Part shown: positions 1 through 9,197 of the stretch, piece by piece | Layout: each line of letters opens with the position of its first letter | Position numbering within the stretch: position 1 is the stretch's first letter | Position numbers and translations under genes: made by a program | Assembly (NCBI RefSeq): GCF_024763615.1 | Contig: NC_077222.1 | Span: 73,594,001-73,658,000 of the forward strand | Direction of reading: 5' to 3' | Origin: Phlebotomus papatasi | Lineage: Eukaryota > Arthropoda > Insecta > Diptera > Psychodidae | Length of the DNA: 64,000 nucleotides | Notes under the pieces: generated by a model | Databases searched by the model: none | What the model saw: the letters and a program-made list of their open reading frames with translations, nothing else | What the model was told of the DNA's origin: nothing

Positions 1-3000
1 TTTATTGAGAAAAAAGAGGGAGGGGATACAGGAAACTTTTGTTGATGCAAATCCTGCCACTGATTGTGTGAACACGCAAAAAAAAATGGTACTTTTAATT
101 AATTCTATGGCATTTCACACAGAAAAGTGTATATCGCTATTATAATCTCGCTGGATTTCTCGTATATTGCAACATTTGCTCCTCATGATCTCTTTCTGAA
201 TCAGCCAGATTTTATTAATTGTATCGAGGCCTAAAATTAAGTTTGTCTTGCCCAAAAATGGGCCACGTCAGTGGCAAGCGGTATTCGCATGTTCTTTCGA
301 CACTCAATTTAAGCTTCGTGGTGGAAGGATCAGTCAGTCCCTGGGGACTCCCCAAGAGCACCGATTTAGTACTGATTATAACCCTAAAAACGCATGGAGG
401 TTCCTTTCTTGCTCCCCAATCAACCAAATATTCCATAAAGCTATAGGTCTTTCTCCTATGCTTTAAAATATAGTAATAATTTATCGTCAGTTAATATTTT
501 CATTTATGTTTGATTTGATCTACAATTTTCTTGCTAGATTCCTCTGCTTCACTCCTCTGGATTTCGCACAACTTTTTAGATGCTGTGATATAATTCATTT
601 AAGATTTCTTCAGTATTAGATTTTGTCTAAATTTTCCCAAATCTTTTCAAGTTCCTCTTTTATGGGGCTTTGATCGCAGTGATTTCTCAAATCAGGCAAA
701 ACAGTTAATGTCGAAAATAATTCTTAGTTTTAAAGTGTTCAATCAAGAAGGTGCCTTTTGCTTCATTGCACACTTATGTACAATGGCCAAATATACCTTT
801 TGTATGGTTTATTTTTTGGCCTTAGCATAGTAGTGAAGGACTTTTGAACCTTTGTACCGATTGACTTTTGCGAATGGAAAATACAAATTTTGCTATAGCC
901 AAGAAACAACAATGCAAAATATTTTACTATCTACATAGATTTATTCGAAATTTTGTTCTGTGATCAGCTATGCTCCTTGACTGCTCCACGAAGGAGAAAA
1001 TAATCCGTGTGATCCTCAGATCTTGCCCATATCTATCCCCATGGATTACGAATAACCGTCGCAATTATCATAAATTTGGTATCAATAGTTACATTTACTT
1101 TTCCCAATGGGATGATCTGCTGCAAGAAAATACTTGTACATTTCTATAAATTCACTATTACTTTCATATCAGTCGAGAACAAGTTAGACATTTTGATGGT
1201 TAAGGAGATTTATCTGCCGTAAAGGGAAACTCCGAATAATTATTTAAATCAGTAAGTAAACCTTATAGAAGAGTATAACGCCACACGTATGGAGATGTAT
1301 GACGTCATATTTCTGATTACGTAACATTTGTAATATACGTTCCAATGACCCCCACCCCCCTCCTTACCCCTTACCGCCCCCTTACGCAGAAAATGATGAC
1401 GTCACATTTAACTTTTGCATTTAAATTTACAGATTACACTGATTTTTTTACATTATTTTCCCTCTTGACTTGATTTTTTTTACAAATTTTCAATCGTTTT
1501 TGAATGTTTTACTTGAAACTCAGTTGCATTGCATTACACAGTTTCCAAACTGTATGGAAAAGTTCTGGATGCTCAAAAGCGATTGAAAATTTGTAAAAAA
1601 AAATCAAGTCAAGAGGGAAAATAATGTTAAAAAATCAGTGTAATCTGTAAATTTAAATGCAAAAGTTAAATATGACGTCATCATTTTCTGCGTAAGGGGG
1701 CGGTAAGGGGTAAGGAGGGGGTTGGGGGTCATTGGAACGTATATTACAAATGTTACGTAATCAGAAATATGACGTCATACATCTCCATACGTGTGGCGTT
1801 ATACTCTTCTATAAGGTTTACTTACTGATTTAAATAATTATTCGGAGTTTCCCTTTACGGCAGATAAATCTCCTTAACCATCAAAATGTCTAACTTGTTC
1901 TCGACTGATATGAAAGTAATAGTGAATTTATAGAAATGTACAAGTATTTTCTTGCAGCAGATCATCCCATTGGGAAAAGTAAATGTAACTATTGATACCA
2001 AATTTATGATAATTGCGACGGTTATTCGTAATCCATGGGGATAGATATGGGCAAGATCTGAGGATCACACGGATTATTTTCTCCTTCGTGGAGCAGTCAA
2101 GGAGCATAGCTGATCACAGAACAAAATTTCGAATAAATCTATGTAGATAGTAAAATATTTTGCATTGTTGTTTCTTGGCTATAGCAAAATTTGTATTTTC
2201 CATTCGCAAAAGTCAATCGGTACAAAGGTTCAAAAGTCCTTCACTACTATGCTAAGGCCAAAAAATAAACCATACAAAAGGTATATTTGGCCATTGTACA
2301 TAAGTGTGCAATGAAGCAAAATGCACCTTCTTGATTGAACACTTTAAAACTAAGAATTATTTTCGACATTAACTGTTTTGCCTGATTTGAGAAATCACTG
2401 CGATCAAAGCCCCATAAAAGAGGAACTTGAAAAGATTTGGGAAAATTTAGACAAAATCTAATACTGAAGAAATCTTAAATGAATTATATCACAGCATCTA
2501 AAAAGTTGTGCGAAATCCAGAGGAGTGAAGCAGAGGAATCTAGCAAGAAAATTGTAGATCAAATCAAACATAAATGAAAATATTAACTGACGATAAATTA
2601 TTACTATATTTTAAAGCATAGGAGAAAGACCTATAGCTTTATGGAATATTTGGTTGATTGGGGAGCAAGAAAGGAACCTCCATGCGTTTTTAGGGTTATA
2701 ATCAGTACTAAATCGGTGCTCTTGGGGAGTCCCCAGGGACTGACTGATCCTTCCACCACGAAGCTTAAATTGAGTGTCGAAAGAACATGCGAATACCGCT
2801 TGCCACTGACGTGGCCCATTTTTGGGCAAGACAAACTTAATTTTAGGCCTCGATACAATTAATAAAATCTGGCTGATTCAGAAAGAGATCATGAGGAGCA
2901 AATGTTGCAATATACGAGAAATCCAGCGAGATTATAATAGCGATATACACTTTTCTGTGTGAAATGCCATAGAATTAATTAAAAGTACCATTTTTTTTTT

Positions 3001-3077
3001 GCGTGTTCACACAATCAGTGGCAGGATTTGCATCAACAAAAGTTTCCTGTATCCCCTCCCTCTTTTTTCTCAATAAA
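1..3077. repeat. Giant near-perfect palindrome (inverted repeat, arms ~1.5 kb)
   Basis: Bases 1 to about 1506 are the reverse complement of about 1573 to 3077, with a spacer of roughly 65-70 nt around 1507-1572. The first ten bases (tttattgaga) pair with tctcaataaa ending at 3077. Differences are few: a run of nine A at 78-86 against ten T at 2991-3000, an 8/9 homopolymer difference near the centre, and single substitutions near 755, 1358, 1397 and 1450. Mirror-image ORFs of 72-75 codons lie in both arms but look like nothing known and are probably chance. Each arm carries two TGACGTCA octamers or close matches. It could be a foldback transposon, a recent inverted duplication, a hairpin-RNA locus or an assembly artefact. 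The left arm ends exactly at the window edge, so it may continue. Confidence 0.95.
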
Positions 3078-3158
3078 AAATGTTTGGCATAATATTTTGC
3101 AATTATTTAACACGGGGCATCTTGGAAAATCAATCAATCAGAAGAAATCTACAGCACA

Positions 3159-3656
3159 ATGAGTACTCACAACTTGAGAGAATTAGCAGAACTTTTTGCA
3201 AAAGACAAATCAGAGTCCGATTTGGTACAGCTAATTTTACATAAAAGGTCAATTGGTGAGATGATCGAGCTTCTTCATGCAACCAACAATGAGACTTTAC
3301 GTAAGGGTGTGGTGGAAAAAATTTTCAGAAAGGTGAAAAGCGGAAAAGAAATGAGTATTTTGGAGAAAAAGCATTTAATGCTAAAATTTTTCAACATCAA
3401 TGACGAGGATACACTTGACAATTTGTTTGAGATATTCTTTGCTGATCATACCTTGGATTCAGGTATAGAAGAAGCAGAATATGAGATTGTAGAGCAACCA
3501 AATAAAATTTGCAAAATCTGCTACAACAATGAATACAACACCGCCTTTATTCCATGCGGGCACGTTGCTGCATGTCAAGAGTGTGCTTCAAAAACAACGA
3601 GCTGCCCCCTATGTCGAGAACCATACGTTGAGACTACAAGAATATACTTTTCGTAA
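3159..3656 (+). CDS. IAP-type RING finger protein without BIR domains (putative E3 ubiquitin ligase)
   Basis: Single-exon gene for 165 residues. The C-terminal third is a RING-HC domain: Cys118, Cys121, Cys133, His135, Cys139, Cys142, Cys149 and Cys152 give C-x2-C-x11-C-x-H-x3-C-x2-C-x6-C-x2-C. The RING sits at the extreme C-terminus and ends RIYFS, as in inhibitor-of-apoptosis proteins, where this RING recruits E2 enzymes and ubiquitinates caspases, IAP antagonists or the IAP itself. Residues 1-110 are charged, probably helical, and I recognise no BIR repeat there. IAPs usually have one to three BIRs, so this is either a BIR-less paralogue or a captured fragment. The ATG follows a purine-rich leader (acagcacaATG); aataaa follows near 3735. 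No intron, and it starts only 82 bp from the palindrome, which hints at retroposition or carriage by a mobile element (inference). Target and function are unknown. Confidence 0.75.
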   Translation: MSTHNLRELAELFAKDKSESDLVQLILHKRSIGEMIELLHATNNETLRKGVVEKIFRKVKSGKEMSILEKKHLMLKFFNINDEDTLDNLFEIFFADHTLDSGIEEAEYEIVEQPNKICKICYNNEYNTAFIPCGHVAACQECASKTTSCPLCREPYVETTRIYFS

Positions 3657-4923
3657 TAGAGAAAGAATTGAATGCAAAGCTAATATCTTAATGAGTTGTC
3701 AATACATATGAAAATCAGCCATGATTAAGAGGAAATAAAATTATTTAAAAGAAGAAAATGCGTTTTATGCAAGAGTCAGGAAAGCAAAGTTAATTTTATG
3801 ACAGAGTCGAGAAGAAAAAAATTATACAACAGGTAAGAGGCAAAGTCATAAAAGGGGGGTGGGAAATAAAAAAAATTATGTGAATTTTCTTCAAATTTGA
3901 TGCATTACAAATTATTGACTTCCTTGCTATAAATGGAATTTCGTGAAAAAGGCGAAAATAGTTTATCGAGGGGTTAAATGCATTATTGGTTGAGAGATAA
4001 GAATTTTTCAATCTTTGTACTCCTAAAGATTTACATACATCGGTGTACCTCTGAAAATATTTTTTTCACGGCATAGTGATTACTGGTTTTTACACAATGT
4101 TCAAGTTGAATGTTTAGCAATAGTTTCATATTGGCATAGTCTTTCCCAACTTGTCTTCCACCAATTCTCTTAAAGTTAATCCGTTTTCGCAGAAAGCCGA
4201 CCATGTCTTTTTGGTTCTATTCTACAACAGCAATTCCACCCCCGTAGCTTACGGCACATAACTCAACACTCAATGAAAAGCTATTTGGAGAAAAACCGAT
4301 CGCGATAAATATTATTTTTCTTCCTGCTTTCGTAGATCCATAGCAGTATCATGGTTATATTTGTTGATCTGTTGCTTTTTCTTTATAACATATGGAGCTT
4401 GATGATCTTGTCTTTCTTGACTTATCACTTTTCACCAACATTTCTACTTGTCATTAAATCTCAACCAGGAAAAAGTTTTTTAAATTGATAAAATTCTTAT
4501 AAAACGGTATTACTCTGAGATTTCGAAGATCTTTTGGTCACATCAACGAAATTTCCCAAGATAAATGCAAAGTGTACAAAATCTTTCTTTCATATCCGAT
4601 AAAATTTGTTTGGACATGTCACTCTGCAGCATATGCATTTTTTTTTAATATCTCAGAGGAAAGTCTAGGAAAACGGCATGTAAAGCATTTTTCTAAAGAG
4701 CAGGTGGAGCTATTTCAAAAATTGAACTTAAACCAGGTTTGCTCCAATATGTGTTTTTCATTGTTCTTTGAGGTAATCCTGGTACCCGCTCTTTACACCA
4801 GGATGAATTTTTGTCCAAATATTAAAGTGGATAGAGTTCAAAGATGTTTTGTAGTGCTAATAAGTGCCAAGATAAATTCCCATAATCAATGAAAACTCAA
4901 AAAATTCCCCAGAAAAGCTATGC
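3657..4923. other. No gene recognised
   Basis: A+T-rich sequence after the RING gene. A 106-codon open frame on the plus strand (4572-4892) has no recognisable motif and no clear splice or coding signal, so I treat it as chance. Confidence 0.5.
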
Positions 4924-5135
4924 ATGCCATTTGTGAGAAGACATCGACCTCGAGGCAGACCTAAGAAAAGGTGGCTGAATCAAATTCAGAATCTTGACTT
5001 GGAGCGCCTGGGGATTGAGCCTGAACATTTTCCTGAAGTGGCGGAGGATCAACAAGTGTAGACTGCTAAATTGGATGTAATGGGTCCGCGACCTCAATAA
5101 GGATTAGCAGTTGAAAATGATAATGATGAATGAAA
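4924..5135 (+). pseudogene. Tail fragment of an RTE-type non-LTR retrotransposon
   Basis: The frame beginning at 4924 reads MPFVRRHRPRGRPKKRWLNQ, then an acidic helix, and stops at 5061. R-G-R-P-x-x-R-W near the end of the protein is the familiar C-terminal signature of endonuclease-reverse transcriptase ORFs of RTE-like elements. After the stop, 5062-5135 still has near-coding character (WMGPR) and ends in a short tgataatgatgaatga microsatellite, the usual 3' end of such elements. Endonuclease and RT domains are absent, consistent with strong 5' truncation during target-primed reverse transcription. Not functional. Confidence 0.7.
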
Positions 5136-8094
5136 GCTCAGGTTTGCGACTTTCTTTTTTAGTGAGTATATCTTGAAAATTCTCTTTTGGTGTTCGTTGA
5201 CTCAGGCCATCATACAAAGTAGTCTTTTCTTAAAGAAGACGCATTCAATTTTAATTTTCTAAGATTTCTCACAAAAAGATTATCAAAATGTTAAAAATAG
5301 TCCATGAAAAGCCATGAAGTGATTCAGTATCACAAGAGGCCGAGTTACAGAAGGCCATGCATCCCTTAAGCAACTGGTACATATTCACTATCTTATTTGA
5401 AGAAAAAACATTTTTACAGTGGAGGGTACAAAAAATTCATTTTTTTCATACGTTTAGGGGGGGGGGTGACATAAGCTCTGAAAAATGCGACCGATTTTAG
5501 TGTAAATTTTTCCCTGTTTTCGTACACATTTCACGAGATATCTCCAAAACAACGTAGGTTGCCAATTTGGGGTTTTCGGTTGCCTATTCAATATTAAGTT
5601 GGCTTTTATTTTGCATTTAAATTTTTTGCTAATTCATTCTACACTGACAGAAAACAGCTAATAATCCCAAAAGTTTTTTCGGCGCGCTAGAAACATATGG
5701 GAAACATAGGAAATGTCATGCCCCTCATTTTTCCATAGAGACAATGAACTTTTGGGAAACTTTTTTCCTAAAGGCAACTGACTTATCATTCTGATATGCT
5801 TCGAGGTTTTGCATTCTATCTGAAACACGCTTAATTTGTTTGAGTCAACGTGTAAAATCTGAAAAATATTAGCAGAGTAAAAGAGAAATAGCTTCAATTT
5901 TTATTAAACATCCACTATATTAATTTTATGTGAAGAGTATGCTAAGATTTTATTCAAAAGAAAAGATCTTCATCTTCTATTTTATATGAGAAAGTCTCTC
6001 AGAAATGCATATCAATCTAGCAACGAATTATCATTGAAAAGACGTGAGATGATTCAACATCGCAGATAATTGAATTTTAAGAGACTATGCATTACCCTGA
6101 TAACATTTTTCACAAATAAAATCGGTTCATATCTCAGAACAAAACATTTACGTTTGCCTAAAGTATTTTCCAAACGGTGGCGGTGTGGCGGGTACACAGA
6201 AATTTCTAAATTGCAACTCAAATAAAGTTTTCGATGTTCTTCAGTGCAAGGTGTAAAAGGTGTAAATAAAATTTTAATAACAATAATACTAGGACAAATT
6301 TTTGACCGAGAATTAAAGAGGACATAGTTCCGTGGTGATGTAGTGAGTGCAAGCCAAATTTCCATATTCAGTCTAAAGCAAAAATCTGTGACATTCTTTT
6401 ATTAAACATCCTCTTGAAGCTTTTCTTTTGATCCGTTCACAGAGGGAATATACTAAAAATATGATCATTTAATAAAAAGAAGAGAATTTCACACTTTTCT
6501 ACTTTCAAGAAGGGTCTAGCAGGGATAAATGTAATTTGGGAACAAATTATCAGTGAAAAACATGTAAAATGTTTCAGTATCGCACATAACTAAATTTTAG
6601 GGGTACATTCATCAGTTCCACAGTAATCAGTGACATGCTCAACCCATTCTGTATAATTTGAGAAAAAATAATTTTATATGAAAAACATCATCAGATTTGT
6701 TATTTTGTTGCCGTTTCTCAAGTCTTTATGCTATAGGGTTCATGTGCAAATTTCTTCAGATCTCTTTAAAGCACATTGCAAATAGTAAGAAAAGCATCAA
6801 TTATAAATTCAAAATATTTAATATTGGAGAGGGCAAAGGTATCAGAAACCTAACACCTTTTCCCATTCTTTCCTCACTTGCGGCCAAGAAAATTAAATGA
6901 TTCATATACAAAGAATGAAATTTGCTTTCATTGACGATTTTTCACTCCTCTTTTAATCGCCTCACTCCACCCCATAAAATTCATGAGCGATGCAGAAGAT
7001 CATATTTCGGTCATTCCGGCGACAAGTGCATAGAAATGGAAGAAAGTACATTCAACCATCAGTTTGTAATATTCAGAAATAATTTGGGTATAGCATGCTT
7101 ATATCACATATTTGAGATCCGAGATCAGAGTATGGAAATGCTTTTCACAAAAAATGGACAAAGAAAAGTCGTGAGAACAGTGGATCATATGGATCATCAT
7201 GATCTAAAGAGGCATTGCGAAATTTATCGGACATTGCAAATAGAGGGGGGCAGAAATGAAATTTTTGGTAGACATAGAAGAAGGATTCTCCAGAGAAAAA
7301 ATTTACATGAATTAGATTTTAAAATCTCTTGCCATAATTAGACAGCCCTTGCCACAAGAGTTCTCTAAATTGAAACAGCCTCTAGCTGTTTGAAGCAACT
7401 TTTAACTGTATCCAACCCCATTCTGCGCACACTGCTAGGATATAACCCTGCAAAACCGATTTTTTGGGGTTACAAAATATTCAACCTTTGAAGATACTTT
7501 TCCATAGCTATGCATGGTTGGTGATCATACCACTAAAATTGCGAAGAACGTATGGGGCAAGTAAAATAAAGAGGCGCAAAATAGACTTTATTCAACTTAG
7601 ATAAAAGATCATCCCAATGAAAGATCTCCCTTAAAAGTGCAGTGGAGTAAATTAATTTCCCGAAAATATGTGAAATTATATGAAAAACACTTATTTTCAC
7701 TGTAAAAACGTTTATCCTCTTTATTAAGAAGCCTTTAATAGCTCTCAAAGGGAAGAAAAAATTCCCACAGCAATTAAAATATTCCCACGACAATTAATTT
7801 ATAGTCGCCTCCATACGACACATTCCATGCCATTTTTGCAATACGATGCATTCTTAAGTACGGGTCATATATCCAGAAGTTACCACGCGCCACTCTGAAA
7901 CCCGAAACCCGAGATCTGTTTCTCGCACTGTTTTTCCCCGCCAAGTGACGCGCGCAATTATTCCCACGGGGCATGTGTATGTGTATGAAAATGTATGCAT
8001 GCATGGAAAATGTCTATATGGGATATCTATGCATGGGTGACGTCAGCCTGTGGACGATGCAACGGTTCACGATTCAGCGGGAGCCCAACAACAT
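5136..8094. other. No gene recognised; A+T-rich, one G-run
   Basis: No convincing coding exon on either strand. A run of about ten G lies near 5457-5466. A 139-codon open frame at 6922-7341 lacks any recognisable domain. A TGACGTCA octamer at 8038-8045 precedes the tRNA-like sequence and foreshadows the cluster at 8.6 kb. This stretch could be intronic to the odorant receptor whose last exons lie at 9.2 and 12.1 kb. Confidence 0.5.
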
Positions 8095-8179
8095 GCCGCC
8101 GTGGCCGAGTGGTCTAAGCGGTGGTACACATTACGTTTAAGACTTTAAGTATCTGTCGGTTCAATCCCAGGTCTCGGCC
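8095..8179 (+). ncRNA. tRNA-like sequence with Pol III A and B boxes (tRNA pseudogene or SINE head)
   Basis: TGGCCGAGTGG at 8102-8112 is a textbook A box and GGTTCAATCCC at 8158-8168 a textbook B box. The spacing suits a type II tRNA (Leu or Ser like). The acceptor ends pair only partly: GCCG at 8095-8098 pairs with CGGC near the 3' end, but the inner pairs and the T stem contain mismatches, and I could not fold a clean anticodon arm. A functional tRNA is therefore unlikely; a tRNA pseudogene or the promoter head of a SINE fits better. A short A-rich stretch and a minisatellite follow it. Confidence 0.55.
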
Positions 8180-8254
8180 AAAAAATTTTCACGTCGCGAA
8201 AAAAAATTACGGAAATAGTTAATAATAGGAATAACAGAGGGCGCGCGCATAGAA

Positions 8255-8575
8255 AATAAGAGCAGCGGTCGGTAATAAAAATGGAGGACAAAAATAAAAA
8301 TGGCGGTGGAAATTAAAAATGGCGGACAAAAATAGGAGCAGCGGTCGGTAATAAAAATGCAGGACAAAAATAAAAATGGCGGTCGGAAATTAAAAATGGC
8401 GGACAAAAATAGGAGCAGCGGTCGGTAATAAAAAAATGGCGGATAAAAATAAAAATGGCGGATAAGCATTCAAAATGGCGGACAAAAATTAAAAATGGCG
8501 GACCATAATTCAAAATGGCGGACAAAAATCAAAATGGAGGATGGGCATTCAAAATGGCAGCCCATATTTCAATTT
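8255..8575 (+). repeat. Minisatellite of aaaatggcggacaaaaat-like units
   Basis: Degenerate tandem array with an approximately 18-20 bp unit centred on AAAATGGCGG. About nine exact ATGGCGG copies (near 8304, 8322, 8378, 8396, 8438, 8457, 8477, 8496 and 8516) and several one-base variants occur. A second motif, agcagcggtcggtaata, recurs about every 75-80 bp (near 8261, 8337 and 8416), so there is a higher-order period. On the minus strand every unit reads CCGCCAT, which contains the GCCAT core bound by YY1/Pho-type zinc-finger proteins (family knowledge; binding here is untested). Confidence 0.85.
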
Positions 8576-8606
8576 CGCAATCACAGATGGCGCTCCCTCC
8601 TCCGGG

Positions 8607-8777
8607 ATGACGTCATCCCAAAATATTGCGTCATGCCTCCAGGGTGTGACGTCAGCATACACGTGACGTCACACTACAGCGACTTGCTCGATAGTGACGT
8701 CAGAGCATGACTCATCGTGACGTCACAACACAGCGACTTGCTCGATAGTGACGTCACAAACAGCGACTTGCTCGATG
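8607..8777. promoter_or_regulatory. Cluster of six TGACGTCA (CRE/ATF) sites with a repeated 17-mer
   Basis: Perfect TGACGTCA palindromes start at 8607, 8647, 8664, 8695, 8718 and 8749. The sequence cagcgacttgctcgat occurs three times (about 8677, 8731 and 8761), so part of the cluster arose by local duplication. TGACGTCA is the CREB/ATF site. Whether the cluster regulates anything is unknown; it lies about 450 bp upstream of the first visible odorant-receptor exon. It may just be satellite sequence. Confidence 0.6.
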
Positions 8778-9197
8778 TATACTACTTGTTTATAATCTTT
8801 CTTAATTTAGAAAATCATGAAGTTTCAAAGATTAGGAATGTAATTTGGTGACCCATTCGCAATCATAAAGTGGCCAGAAACTCTTTAGGTAAAGTTTGAG
8901 TCCATTCGGAGAACATGCAATTTTGTTTGGATAATAGTACGTGAGATTATTAGAAGTCTCATCTAATATCATCGCGAAAATGGGTGCAAATATTTAAAAA
9001 TAAAAAAAAACTATCTTCCTCAAGGGGCACGCTATCTATCTGTTATTGCACTATTGAGATGGTTTTTTTTTCGTGAATTGGACTCATTAAGTGCTGAGGT
9101 TATTTGCACGCACTCAAAAATCGCACAAAACTTCAATAAATATTTCACTGAACATTCAAATATTCAATGAAGCATGACTTTTCTTAATACTTTATAG

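Noticed and set aside
215..2862. Mirror-image 72-75 codon frames in both palindrome arms
   Set aside because: They are overlapping frames on both strands with no domain, no coding bias and no start or splice context; they exist twice only because the arms are copies.
6922..7341. 139-codon open frame on the plus strand
   Set aside because: No recognisable motif, composition of random A+T-rich sequence, and no supporting signals.
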